Assembly: GCF_002091755.1 (NCBI RefSeq) | Contig: NZ_BDAI01000004.1 | Coordinates: forward strand, 248,001 to 312,000 | DNA from: Pseudomonas nitroreducens NBRC 12694 | GTDB taxonomy: Bacteria > Pseudomonadota > Gammaproteobacteria > Pseudomonadales > Pseudomonadaceae | Direction of reading: 5' to 3' | Length of the DNA: 64,000 bases | Position numbers and translations under genes: made by a program | The notes under the pieces: model-generated | What the model saw: the letters and a program-made list of their open reading frames with translations, nothing else | The model's database searches: none | What the model was told of the DNA's origin: nothing | In this document: positions 9,897 to 19,754 of the stretch, one piece after another | How the letters are laid out: each line of letters starts with the position of its first letter | Numbering within the stretch: position 1 is the stretch's first letter

Positions 9897-11018
9897 ATGG
9901 ACCCGCTAAAACTGCTGCTGGACAGAGGCCTGTTGCTGTCCGACAGCCTGACGTCCCAGGGACGCTTCATCGAAGTCTCCGCCGAGCAGACCGACCAGCT
10001 CGGGTACCCGCCTGGCTCGCTGGACGGCCAGGGTGCCGAACTGATCTACACCGCCGACTCGCTGAACGCGCTGATGCAGCTGTTTGCCAACCCGCCGGCC
10101 GATGAGCGCGTGCAGGACCTCGAGTTGACCCTGATCCGCCACAGCGGCGGCCTGCTGCCGGTGCTCGCCAGCGGCGTGCTGCAATGGCGCGACGGCGAGC
10201 CGGCGCGCCTGCATCTGGTGAAGATGCCGCTGGGGCCGGTCAGTCGTCGCCTGGGCGAGCTGCAGAGCGCCAATGAAGTGATGAGCCAGATGCTCTTCAG
10301 CGCGCGAGTGGCCTACTGGTGCATCGAGTTCGCCGAGTCGGTGGACGTGCGCGAGACGCCCGACGAGATTGTCCGCCAGGTGTTCGAGAACCGCTCCTAC
10401 TGGCGCATGTGCAACCGCGCCATGGCCAACATCTACGAGATGCCCGCCGATGTCGATTTCAGCGAACAGCCGGTGCGCCTGTACTGGCCGCGCAGCCCAG
10501 CCAACGAGGAGTTCGTGCGGCGCCTGATCGAGGCGGAATTCCACGTCGATGGCGCGCTGTCGGTGGACCGCCGTCATGACGGCTCGCCGGCCTACGTGGA
10601 GAACGACGTGCGCGCCAGCATCCACAACGGCCGCCTGCTGCGCATGTGGGGCAGCCTGCGCGACGTCAGCCAGGAGCTGCGCATGCAGCACGACGCCGAG
10701 CAGCGTATCGAAGCACTGCGCCGGGTGTTCGACGCGGTGCCCGACGCGGTGCTGGTGATCGACGAGGCGGCCCAGCCGCAATGGCGCAATGCGGCCTTCG
10801 AGCAGACCTTCGGCATCACCCGCGCCGCCGGCCTGGCCTCGACACTGAACCGCATGCCACTGCCCGAACGCACCTGGCAGGTGCTCGACCTGCCGGACCA
10901 GTTCGGCAACTACCAGTCCTTCAACAGCCACTGCTCGCGCATCCTCATCCGCGAGGGCGTGGCCTGGCGCGTCTTCGTGCTGCGCTTGGCGAACAAGGCG
11001 ACGGAGCTACATCCATGA
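9897..11018 (+). CDS. Multi-PAS sensor protein without an output domain
   Basis: A 373-residue cytoplasmic protein. I recognise PAS-like blocks near residues 5-110 (LSDSLTSQGRFIEVSAEQTDQLGYPP) and 275-360 (RRVFDAVPDAVLVIDEAAQPQWRNAAFEQTFG), with a central region that also resembles a PAS fold (AYWCIEF, NRAMANIYEMPA). No kinase, HTH, GGDEF or other output domain follows. It is ten bases ahead of a sigma-54 activator and in the same operon. I infer that it senses a ligand, possibly an amine, and signals to that activator by protein contact. The ATG at 9897 follows GGAGGGAG; longer in-frame starts lack such a site. Confidence 0.72.
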   Translation: MDPLKLLLDRGLLLSDSLTSQGRFIEVSAEQTDQLGYPPGSLDGQGAELIYTADSLNALMQLFANPPADERVQDLELTLIRHSGGLLPVLASGVLQWRDGEPARLHLVKMPLGPVSRRLGELQSANEVMSQMLFSARVAYWCIEFAESVDVRETPDEIVRQVFENRSYWRMCNRAMANIYEMPADVDFSEQPVRLYWPRSPANEEFVRRLIEAEFHVDGALSVDRRHDGSPAYVENDVRASIHNGRLLRMWGSLRDVSQELRMQHDAEQRIEALRRVFDAVPDAVLVIDEAAQPQWRNAAFEQTFGITRAAGLASTLNRMPLPERTWQVLDLPDQFGNYQSFNSHCSRILIREGVAWRVFVLRLANKATELHP

Positions 11019-11028
11019 GCAAAGAAGC

Positions 11029-12465
<1,437 letters not shown>

Positions 12466-12499
12466 GCGCCGCCTGACACAGCGCGCCTTGTACCGAAGC

Positions 12500-12544
12500 C
12501 CCTCACCCTAACCCTCTCCCAGAGGGAGAGGGTTAGGGTGAGGG
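12500..12544. repeat. REP-like perfect palindrome
   Basis: Two perfect 21-base arms (12500-12520 and 12524-12544) around the loop AGA, of the CCCTCACCCTAACCC family. It is the most intact copy in this window. It may also act as a terminator-like hairpin behind the regulator gene, although no T-run follows. Confidence 0.85.
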
Positions 12545-12769
12545 CAGCCGCAGGCACCGAGGTACGACAAGGTTCGCGAACAAGGACTAAGCGCTCCCTT
12601 CTCTCCTGCAAAAGCCCACCATCCATGCATCCGCGGGACTACCCGGTCACGCGGCTTTTACGCATCCAGCACAAATGCCCCCTGCGACAATCCACCGCTG
12701 CATCCCTGCCTACAGCCGTTGTCATTTCTGCTTACACCTCTGATCTCGTATTTTTACTTTTTCTTTAAA

Positions 12770-12803
12770 TTTCAATTACTTAACTATTTGGCACAGCCTG
12801 TGC
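12770..12803 (+). promoter_or_regulatory. Sigma-54 promoter with upstream IHF-like site
   Basis: TGGCACAGCCTGTGCT at 12789-12804 matches the -24/-12 consensus TGGCAC-N5-TTGCW with one change, and the GG and GC are separated by exactly ten bases. Immediately upstream, 12770-12782 reads TTTCAATTACTTA, twelve of thirteen positions of the IHF consensus. Transcription would start near 12814, about 85 bases before the first monooxygenase gene. The adjacent sigma-54 activator is the obvious partner. Confidence 0.85.
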
Positions 12804-12897
12804 TCTGTGTATCTCCGACCCGTGACCGTGCGCGGGTCCTCGAATCGCGCTGGCGCTCCTGACCGAGAGAGCCGGCAGTTCTGGAGGCACAAGAATA

Positions 12898-13497
12898 ATG
12901 CTCATCACAGGTATCAAGAGCCGGCCGGTCTACGACCAGTTGCGCCCGCTCGCCGGTGGCAACCACCACATCATCGCCGGCCAGGGCAGCGGCGGCAGCG
13001 CCATGCTCCGTCTGCTCGCCGAAATGCCGCGCACCGCGCCCATCCGCGTGCTGTATTCCAGCGAATCCTTCTCCGGCCAGGATCACCTCGCCGCCCTGCG
13101 CGACATCACTGACGTCGAGCTTTCGATCTACCCGAGCAACCGCGCGCTGGTCGATGACCTGCACGCCCTGCTGGGCCAGTCGCGCATGGGCACCCGCCTG
13201 TACCTGGCCGGCTCCGAGAGCTTCATCGGCACCGCCATGCAGGCCGCCGACGCGATCAACCTGAACAAGGACGAAGTGCTGCGCGAGCACGCCGGCTCCT
13301 TCGTCCGTCGCGTCTGGTGCGTGCATTGCGACGGCTACACCGAGAACGTCACCCAGCGCGTCTTCGACTGCCCGCATTGCGCCCGCACCCTGGTGGTCCG
13401 CGACCACTACTCCCGCCGCCTCGCCGCCTTCCAGGCCGTGAAGGCTGACGCCGAAGTCCCCGGCGAACTGCCGGAAGCCGAGGAGCTCGACACATGA
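12898..13497 (+). CDS. dmmA: Secondary amine (dimethylamine-type) monooxygenase, small zinc-ribbon subunit (DmmA family)
   Basis: A 199-residue protein of the DmmA-like family found in dimethylamine monooxygenase clusters; its size fits the small (about 24 kDa) subunit described for secondary amine monooxygenase. The N-terminal part has a nucleotide-fold-like stretch (HHIIAGQGSGGSAML). The C-terminal part has a zinc-ribbon motif CVHC...CPHC with 14 residues between the pairs (about residues 141-162). The start at 12898 follows GGAGG. Its stop overlaps the start of the reductase gene (ATGA), so the two are translationally coupled. Gene naming within these clusters varies, so the symbol is tentative. 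Confidence 0.72.
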   Translation: MLITGIKSRPVYDQLRPLAGGNHHIIAGQGSGGSAMLRLLAEMPRTAPIRVLYSSESFSGQDHLAALRDITDVELSIYPSNRALVDDLHALLGQSRMGTRLYLAGSESFIGTAMQAADAINLNKDEVLREHAGSFVRRVWCVHCDGYTENVTQRVFDCPHCARTLVVRDHYSRRLAAFQAVKADAEVPGELPEAEELDT

Positions 13498-14462
13498 GCC
13501 AGTCCAACGGAACCCTGAATGTCCGCGTTACCCATATCGAGCAGGTGACCCCGGAGATCAAGCGCTTCACCCTGGCCTCCACCGACGGCGCGCACCTGAC
13601 CCCATTCTCCGGCGGCAGCAACGTCGTGGTGCTGATGCCCCACGCGGCCGGCACCTACCGCAACGCCTACTCGCTGATGAGTTCGCCCTACGACGCCAGC
13701 GCCTACCAGATCGCCGTGCGCCGCGTGGAAGAAGGCCGTGGCGGCTCGAAGCACATGCACGACGTGGTGAAGGAAGGCGACGAGCTGGAAATCCTCCGCC
13801 CGGTGAACCTGTTCCCGCTGAGCAAGCACGCGCGCCTGCACCTGTTCATCGCCGGCGGCGTGGGCATCACCCCGGTGTGCTCGCAACTGGCCGAACTGCG
13901 CCTGCGCGGCACGCCCTTCGAAGTGCACCTGGCGGTGCGCGGCGACGCCCATGCGCGTCTGGGTGAAGAACTGCTGCAGGAATACGGCGACGCCGTGCGC
14001 CTGTACCGCGACGACCGGGGCGAGCGCCTGGACATTTCCGCCGTGCTGGCCGACCGGCCGCTGGGCAGCGACGTCTATGTCTGCGGCCCCGAGGGCATGA
14101 TCCAGGCAACCATCGATGCCGCCCACGCCCACGGCTGGACCGACAGCCACATCCACTTCGAGCGCTTCCTCGAACAGGGCAGCGTCGGCGAGGCGTTCCA
14201 GGTCACGCTGGCGCGCAGCGGCGCGACCATCGACGTGTCGCCCGACCAGAGCCTGCTGGAGGCCGCCGAGGCTGCCGGCCACGACATCCCGTACCTGTGC
14301 CGCGGCGGCGCCTGCGGCATGTGCGAGACCAACGTCCTCGAACTGGATGGCGAAATCCTCCACACCGACGACTGGCTGTCCGACGAGGACAAGGCCGCCA
14401 ACAAGAAAATCATGCCCTGCGTGTCGCGTGCCAAGTGCTCGCGGCTGGTCATCGACTGCTGA
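13494..14462 (+). CDS. Amine monooxygenase reductase subunit (FMN / 2Fe-2S, phthalate dioxygenase reductase type)
   Basis: A 322-residue electron-transfer protein. The N-terminal flavin-binding barrel contains RNAYSLMSSPYDAS (about 57-70, the RxYSL motif), followed by a NAD(P)-binding domain (LFIAGGVGITPVCSQL, about 118-133, and YVCGPEGMI). A C-terminal plant-type ferredoxin domain has the cluster ligands CRGGACGMC and a fourth Cys in MPCVSRAKC. This domain order is that of the PDR/VanB family, which uses FMN. It passes electrons from NAD(P)H to the haem subunit encoded next. It overlaps the upstream gene by four bases. Confidence 0.88.
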   Translation: MSQSNGTLNVRVTHIEQVTPEIKRFTLASTDGAHLTPFSGGSNVVVLMPHAAGTYRNAYSLMSSPYDASAYQIAVRRVEEGRGGSKHMHDVVKEGDELEILRPVNLFPLSKHARLHLFIAGGVGITPVCSQLAELRLRGTPFEVHLAVRGDAHARLGEELLQEYGDAVRLYRDDRGERLDISAVLADRPLGSDVYVCGPEGMIQATIDAAHAHGWTDSHIHFERFLEQGSVGEAFQVTLARSGATIDVSPDQSLLEAAEAAGHDIPYLCRGGACGMCETNVLELDGEILHTDDWLSDEDKAANKKIMPCVSRAKCSRLVIDC

Positions 14463-14476
14463 GCCGGAGAACGACC

Positions 14477-15493
14477 ATGACCATCCAATTCCGCCCCGAC
14501 GAAACCTACCGCGACGATTATACCTACGCCAACAGCCAGGCCTGCATCGACCGCGCGCCCTGGCCCTTCCTGGACGACGAGTACATGTACTCGATGAACC
14601 TGGAGCCGCACGTCAGCGTGGGCAACGATGCCTTCCGCGCGGTGTTCGACATCGACGAGCACTACATCAGCGAGTGCCGCGACCGTGCGATCACCCTGGA
14701 GAAGGACCCGGGCATGCACTACGTCTCCGCGCCGCACATGATGGAGGCGCAGTGGGACCTGCTCGAGCTGATCATGGAGTCCTATGCCAAGGACTACCCG
14801 GAGTACTTCTCCCTGGAGAAGGACGGCACCCGCTGGCACTGGACCAACAAGCTGCTGAACATCGACGACACCTTCACCTTCGGTGATCCGGCGACCCTGC
14901 CCTACGAGCCGATGGAGTACGTCACCCGCCAGGCCCAGGGCGACTGGGTATTGCAGGAAGAACGCGACGGTACCCTGTACTGGGGCGCGGGCATCGCCAC
15001 CCAGCGCGCCGACTACTCGCTGCGCTTCAACCTGGGCATGGCCTGGCACGAGTTCCACGGCCCGGTGCCGCTGGTGAAGGAAACCGGCATGCTCGACCGC
15101 GCGTTGAAGTTCCTCCTGCGTCTGCGCAACGGCCACCCGGTGCGCCGCCTTAACTGGTCGCTGACCGTCAACCCGCGCCTGGACGTGTCCGCCGAGTCCC
15201 TGCCCGAGTGGGCGCCGGACCGCACCACGGTGACCGCCGAGAACGCCGGGAAAAAGGTCTACTTGCGCATCGAGCTGCAGCCGCTGCACCGTCTGCCGCG
15301 CAGCAATGCCATCGTGTTCCCGATCCGCACCTACCTGCTGAGCCTGGAAGACATCGCCACCAACCCGGCGTGGGCCAAGCGCATGCACCGCGTGCTCAAG
15401 TCCCTCAACCAGGAACTGGTCGACTACAAGGGCTTCACCCGCTACCACCAGCAGGCGGTGGAGTGGCTCTCGCAGTTCGACGACGGCCAATAA
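14477..15493 (+). CDS. Haem-dependent oxidative N-demethylase, catalytic subunit (DUF3445)
   Basis: A 338-residue DUF3445-family protein; characterised members are the haem subunit of dimethylamine monooxygenase, which oxidises a secondary methylamine to a primary amine and formaldehyde. Recognisable blocks are FLDDEYMYSMNLEPHVSVGN, LEKDPGMHYVSAPHMMEAQWDLLE and the C-terminal ELQPLHRLPRSNAIVFPIRTYL region with the family's conserved Arg/His residues. The ATG at 14477 follows CCGGAGAAC; it lies 15 bases behind the reductase. The true substrate cannot be read from sequence, and dimethylamine is the best guess from the three-subunit set. Confidence 0.8.
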   Translation: MTIQFRPDETYRDDYTYANSQACIDRAPWPFLDDEYMYSMNLEPHVSVGNDAFRAVFDIDEHYISECRDRAITLEKDPGMHYVSAPHMMEAQWDLLELIMESYAKDYPEYFSLEKDGTRWHWTNKLLNIDDTFTFGDPATLPYEPMEYVTRQAQGDWVLQEERDGTLYWGAGIATQRADYSLRFNLGMAWHEFHGPVPLVKETGMLDRALKFLLRLRNGHPVRRLNWSLTVNPRLDVSAESLPEWAPDRTTVTAENAGKKVYLRIELQPLHRLPRSNAIVFPIRTYLLSLEDIATNPAWAKRMHRVLKSLNQELVDYKGFTRYHQQAVEWLSQFDDGQ

Positions 15494-15600
15494 CGGTCGC
15501 GCAGCACACACAACTACAACCCCGAAAAGGGAACCGGCGGGCGTCGTGAGGCCCGCCGGCCGATTGCCTTCTGCCCATCACCCCCCGAGAGGAAACAACG

Positions 15601-17130
15601 ATGAGTGGGTCCCCTGCCAAGCGTGCCGCTGGCGTTACCGATCAAGACGCCGAGCTGCTCGCTGCCCTCGGCTACAGCTCCAACTTCGAACGCAGCATGG
15701 GCCTGTGGGAGAACTTCTCCCTGGGCTTCACCTATCTGTCGCCCGTGGTGGGCGTCTACACCCTGTTCGGCCTGTGCCTGGCCGCCGGTGGTCCGCCGAT
15801 GTTCTGGACCTACCTGCTGATCGGCCTGGGCCAGTTGCTGGTGTGCCTGGTGTTCTGCGAAGTGGTCTCGCAGTTCCCGATTTCCGGGGGCGTCTACCCC
15901 TGGGCGCGTCGCCTGGTAGGCAAGCGCTGGGCGTGGATGGTCGGCTGGGTGTATGCCTGGGCGCTGTGTACCTCCATTGCCGGCATCGCCGTGGGTGCCA
16001 GCCCGTACATGGCCGCCATGCTCGGTTTCGACATGCACGGCAACGCCGCCATCGGCATCGCCCTCGGCCTGATCGCCCTGTCCACCGTGCTCAACCTGTC
16101 CGGCACCAAGCTGCTCGCCCGCGTCGCCATGTTCGGCTTCATCTGCGAGCTGGGCGGTGCGCTGCTGGTGGGCGGCTACCTGCTGATCTTCGAGCGCCAC
16201 AACGACTTCAGCGTGCTGTTCAACACCTTCGACATCAAGGTCGACGGCAGCTACTGGCCGGCCTTCCTCGCCGCGTCGCTGGCGGGCCTGTTCCAGTACT
16301 ACGGCTTCGAGGCCTGCGGTGACGTCGCGGAGGAAACCCCGAACCCCGGCAGGATGATTCCCAAGACCATGCGCATGACCATCTACATCGGTGGTGCGGC
16401 GGCGATGTTCGCCTGCCTGGCGCTGATCCTCTCGGTGCCGGATATCCAGCGCGTGATCAACGGCGAAGACACCGATCCGGTGACCACCATCCTCGCCAAC
16501 GCCTTCGGTCCGGTGGGTTCGAAGCTGGTGATGGCGGTGGTGATGGTGTCGTTCGTCTCCTGCGTGCTGAGCCTGCAGGCCGCCGCCAGCCGCCTGCTGT
16601 TCGCCTATGCCCGCGACGAGATGATCGTCGGCAGCAAGGCCCTGTCGAAGCTCAACAGCAACCACGTACCGGCGGTCGCGCTGATGGTGGCGGGCGTGAT
16701 GCCGGCCGCAATCGTCTGCCTGGGCCTGTTCATGGCCGACGCCGTGGCCACCATCGTCGGCTTCGCCGCGATCGGCATCTACATCGCGTTCCAGCTGATC
16801 GTCGTCGCCGCGCTGATCGCCCGCGCCAAGGGCTGGGCACCGGGTGGCCAGTTCACCCTGGGCAAGTGGGGCGTGCCGGTGAACGTCGCGGCGCTGATCT
16901 ATGGCGTGGCGGCGATCACCAACATGGTCTGGCCGCGCACCCCGGACGCGCCCTGGTACATGAACTACTCGATGATCCTCACCACGGTGATCGTGCTCGG
17001 CGCCGGCCTGCTCTACATGCTGCTGGCCAAGCCCTACGACAAGGGCACTGCGCCAGCGGGCGACGCCCACCGGATTTCCCGCCGCCAACCATCCGTGCGC
17101 GCTGCGGGCGCGCTGACCGAACCGGCTTGA
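15601..17130 (+). CDS. APC-family amino acid/amine permease
   Basis: A 509-residue inner-membrane transporter of the amino acid-polyamine-organocation superfamily, close to the GABA/choline-like permease subgroup. It shows twelve or so hydrophobic segments, the N-terminal ELLAALGYSSNFERSMGLWENFSLGFTYLS region typical of this subgroup, the substrate-site GGVYPWARRL stretch, and GFEACGDVAEETPNP before segment 7. It lies downstream of the monooxygenase genes on the same strand and probably imports the substrate amine. The 107-base gap holds a GA-rich ribosome site (GAGAGGAAAC). A terminator follows at 17221. Confidence 0.85.
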   Translation: MSGSPAKRAAGVTDQDAELLAALGYSSNFERSMGLWENFSLGFTYLSPVVGVYTLFGLCLAAGGPPMFWTYLLIGLGQLLVCLVFCEVVSQFPISGGVYPWARRLVGKRWAWMVGWVYAWALCTSIAGIAVGASPYMAAMLGFDMHGNAAIGIALGLIALSTVLNLSGTKLLARVAMFGFICELGGALLVGGYLLIFERHNDFSVLFNTFDIKVDGSYWPAFLAASLAGLFQYYGFEACGDVAEETPNPGRMIPKTMRMTIYIGGAAAMFACLALILSVPDIQRVINGEDTDPVTTILANAFGPVGSKLVMAVVMVSFVSCVLSLQAAASRLLFAYARDEMIVGSKALSKLNSNHVPAVALMVAGVMPAAIVCLGLFMADAVATIVGFAAIGIYIAFQLIVVAALIARAKGWAPGGQFTLGKWGVPVNVAALIYGVAAITNMVWPRTPDAPWYMNYSMILTTVIVLGAGLLYMLLAKPYDKGTAPAGDAHRISRRQPSVRAAGALTEPA

Positions 17131-17220
17131 TCGCAACGTTGACGCAATTCGGGCCATACGCCTGAGGGGCTGCGTCTGGAGCGCCACCTTTCCCCGGTGA
17201 CGCTCCCCTGCGTTTGCGCA

Positions 17221-17258
17221 ACGGACCACCATCCCCGCGATGGCCGGTCCGTTTTTTT
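17221..17258 (+). terminator. Rho-independent terminator after the permease
   Basis: ACGGACC at 17221 pairs with GGTCCGT at 17245-17251, extended by an inner ATC/GAT stem, and a run of seven T follows. It ends the amine-utilisation operon. Confidence 0.85.
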
Positions 17259-17280
17259 ATGGGCGAGGTAAAACACTTTT

Positions 17281-17300
17281 GCAGGAGCGGACTCCGTCCG
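17281..17300. repeat. REP-like half-element (GCAGGAGCGGACTCCGTCCG)
   Basis: A short palindromic element whose inner GGACTCCGTCC is also found in opposite orientation at 51853-51874. It belongs to the widespread Pseudomonas 'GGAGCG' intergenic repeats also seen at 20701, 30601 and 58335. Confidence 0.55.
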
Positions 17301-17489
17301 GGCTGTTCCACCGGCCAGCTCGGAACCGATGATGCTGTGCTGCGTCTTCGCCGCGCCTGATCGTCGCACCATTCCTGCCTGAAATTTCCCCACGTGATTT
17401 GCGGCCGACGCCCCGCCAATCGTCGCTTTCGTGCATCTTTTTCAGCGTCTTCCGATCAACCGTCTATCGTGTGTAATGGTGCGAGTCAG

Positions 17490-17536
17490 GCACAAGATAT
17501 TGATGCCGGTCAGTCTTCTGTGTCTACATATTGGGT
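17490..17536. promoter_or_regulatory. Candidate NrdR box pair upstream of nrdJa
   Basis: Two 16-mers, GCACAAGATATTGATG (17490-17505) and TGTCTACATATTGGGT (17521-17536), share the core A(G/C)ATATTG and have centres exactly 31 bases apart. NrdR binds pairs of boxes of the ACACWATATATWGTGT type spaced by three helical turns. The individual matches are imperfect; the spacing and the location in front of a ribonucleotide reductase gene are the main support. Confidence 0.5.
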
Positions 17537-17589
17537 CTACTCGCGCTCCTTTGCGCCTGCCACCCAACCGACAGGAGGTTATTTCTCGG

Positions 17590-19737
17590 ATGGCCAAGAC
17601 CGATGCGCGCCCCCGTGGCGCCGACCAAGGAGTTCTCGCCCTGCAACCTGCCTCGCAGGACATCTGGGACAGCAAGTACCGCCTCAAGCACAAGAGCGGG
17701 AAACCCATCGACGGCAGCGTCGACGAGACCTGGCAGCGGGTCGCCCGTGCCCTGGCCGACGTCGAGGCGAACAAGGCCCTGCGCGAGCACTGGTACGAGC
17801 GCTTCCTCTGGGCATTGCGCAATGGCGCGATCCCTGCCGGGCGGATCATCTCCAACGCCGGCGCCCAGGGACACAAGCCGGCCACCTCGACCATCAACTG
17901 CACCGTGTCCGGAATCATCCGCGACTCCATGGACGACATCCTGGAGAAGGTCCACGAGGCCGGCCTGACCCTCAAGGCCGGCTGCGGCATCGGCTACGAG
18001 TTCAGCACCCTGCGCCCGCGTGGCGCCTACGTTTCCGGCGCCGGCGCGCACACCAGCGGGCCGCTGTCGTTCATGGATATCTACGACAAGATGTGCTTCA
18101 CCGTCAGCTCCGCCGGCGGCCGCCGCGGCGCGCAGATGGGCACCTTCGACGTCAGCCATCCGGATGTACGCGAGTTCATCCGCGCCAAGCGTGAAGACGG
18201 CCGCCTGCGCCAGTTCAACCTCAGCCTGCTGATCACCGACGGCTTCATGGCGGCGGTGGAGAACGACGAGGACTGGCCGCTGATCTTCCCGATCCATGAG
18301 AAGGAGCGCGACGAGGTCGACCTCAAGGCCCCGGACGAAGTCGTCTGGCGCGACTGGCCGGTGCACGACAACTACCTGGTCGGCGACGACGGCCGCGTGG
18401 CGTGCAAGGTCTACGGCCGGGTCAAGGCGCGGCACCTGTGGGACATGATCATGGTGTCCACCTACGACTACGCCGAGCCCGGCTTCATCCTCATCGACCG
18501 GGTCAACGAGATGAACAACAATTGGTGGTGCGAGGCGATCCGCGCCACCAATCCGTGCGGCGAGCAGCCGCTGCCGCCCTACGGCTCCTGCCTGCTGGGC
18601 TCGGTGAACCTGACCACCTTCGTGGTGGATGCCTTCGGCGGCAACGCACGCTTTGACTGGGAGCGCTACCGCGAAGTGGTCCGCGTCTTCACCCGCATGC
18701 TCGACAACGTGGTGGAGATCAACGGCCTGCCGTTGGAACAGCAACGTGCGGAAATCCTCGGCAAGCGTCGCCACGGCATGGGCTTCCTCGGCCTGGGCTC
18801 GGCGCTGACCCTGCTCAAGCTGCGCTACGGCAGCCCGGAAGCCTGCGTGTTCACCGAGGAAGTGGCGCGCGAGATGGCCCTGGTCGGCTGGGAAGTGGCG
18901 CTGGAGTTGTCCCGCGAGAAAGGCCCGGCGCCGGCGCTGGTCAAGGAATACGAAGTCACCGCCGAGATGCTGCGCAAGCGGCCGGAAATGAAGGCCGATG
19001 GCTTCAAGGTCGGCGACAAGGTCGCAGGACGCGTGCTCCACGCCAAGTATTCGCGCTACATGCAGCGTGTCGCCGAGCATGCGCCGCAGCTGATCGAGGA
19101 ACTGGCCCAGCACGGTGCGCGCTTCACCCACCACAGCTCCATCGCGCCCACCGGCACCATCAGCCTGAGCCTCGCCAACAATGCCTCCAACGGTATCGAG
19201 CCGAGCTTTGCGCACCATTACTCGCGCAATGTGATCCGCCCGGGCCGCAAGACCAAGGAGAAGATCTCGGTCTTCAGCTACGAGCTGCTGGCCTACCGCG
19301 ACCAGATCGACCACCACGCCGTGCCGGGCGCGGAGGAGGAGAAGCACCGCCTGCCGGACTACTTCATCACCGCCGACGACATCACCCCGCAGCAGCACGT
19401 GGACATCCAGGCCGCCGCGCAGAAGTGGATCGATTCGTCGATCTCCAAGACCGCCAACGTCCCCACCGACTATCCGTTCGAAGACTTCAAGGACATCTAC
19501 CTCTATGCCTGGCGCCAGGGCCTGAAGGGCTGCACCACCTTCCGCTTCAACCCGGCGGCCTTCCAGGGCGTGCTGGTCAAGGAGTCGGACCTGGAGAAGA
19601 CGGTGTACCGCTTCGAGCTGGAAGATGGCAGCGTGGTGGAGCTCAAGGGCAACGAGGAAGTGGAGTACGACGGTGAGATCCATACCGCCGCCAACCTCTT
19701 CGACGCCCTGAAAGAAGGCTATTACGGCAAGTACTGA
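17590..19737 (+). CDS. nrdJa: Class II ribonucleotide reductase, NrdJa (catalytic part)
   Basis: Adenosylcobalamin-dependent reductase that makes deoxynucleotides with or without oxygen. The 715-residue product carries the (alpha/beta) barrel with the active-site loop ATNPCGEQPLPPYGSC (the thiyl-radical Cys plus Asn and Glu), the first redox Cys in TSTINCTVSG, and the substrate loop SIAPTGTISL. As known for Pseudomonas, the enzyme is split: the C-terminal redox segment is on the next gene. The start at 17590 has a clear AGGAGG about ten bases upstream. No ATP-cone is visible at the N-terminus, so overall activity control by dATP is not expected from this chain. Confidence 0.95.
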   Translation: MAKTDARPRGADQGVLALQPASQDIWDSKYRLKHKSGKPIDGSVDETWQRVARALADVEANKALREHWYERFLWALRNGAIPAGRIISNAGAQGHKPATSTINCTVSGIIRDSMDDILEKVHEAGLTLKAGCGIGYEFSTLRPRGAYVSGAGAHTSGPLSFMDIYDKMCFTVSSAGGRRGAQMGTFDVSHPDVREFIRAKREDGRLRQFNLSLLITDGFMAAVENDEDWPLIFPIHEKERDEVDLKAPDEVVWRDWPVHDNYLVGDDGRVACKVYGRVKARHLWDMIMVSTYDYAEPGFILIDRVNEMNNNWWCEAIRATNPCGEQPLPPYGSCLLGSVNLTTFVVDAFGGNARFDWERYREVVRVFTRMLDNVVEINGLPLEQQRAEILGKRRHGMGFLGLGSALTLLKLRYGSPEACVFTEEVAREMALVGWEVALELSREKGPAPALVKEYEVTAEMLRKRPEMKADGFKVGDKVAGRVLHAKYSRYMQRVAEHAPQLIEELAQHGARFTHHSSIAPTGTISLSLANNASNGIEPSFAHHYSRNVIRPGRKTKEKISVFSYELLAYRDQIDHHAVPGAEEEKHRLPDYFITADDITPQQHVDIQAAAQKWIDSSISKTANVPTDYPFEDFKDIYLYAWRQGLKGCTTFRFNPAAFQGVLVKESDLEKTVYRFELEDGSVVELKGNEEVEYDGEIHTAANLFDALKEGYYGKY

Positions 19738-19754
19738 TACCCCTGGAGAATGCT

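Larger units (their letters stand above)
12466..12897. other. Control region upstream of the amine monooxygenase operon
   Basis: A 430-base non-coding stretch. From left to right: a perfect REP-like palindrome (12500-12544), a ten-base palindrome GTTCGCGAAC (12570-12579), an inverted GACAA/TTGTC pair (about 12688 and 12720) that might be an upstream activator site, a very AT-rich tract with a likely IHF site (12770-12782), and a sigma-54 promoter (12789-12803). No gene is visible in it. Confidence 0.7.
17131..17589. other. Intergenic region between permease and nrdJa
   Basis: About 460 bases. It holds the permease terminator (17221-17258), a single REP-like half-element (17281-17300), and upstream of nrdJa two NrdR-box-like sequences (17490-17536) and a strong AGGAGG ribosome site near 17575. 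I looked for a cobalamin riboswitch, since the next enzyme uses adenosylcobalamin, and saw no B12-box. Confidence 0.6.

Noticed and set aside
17300..17589. Cobalamin riboswitch upstream of nrdJa
   Set aside because: The enzyme uses adenosylcobalamin, so I searched for a B12-box and the conserved core; neither is present.
17524..19683. Long antisense reading frame opposite nrdJa
   Set aside because: Same GC effect; the plus strand shows all class II reductase motifs.
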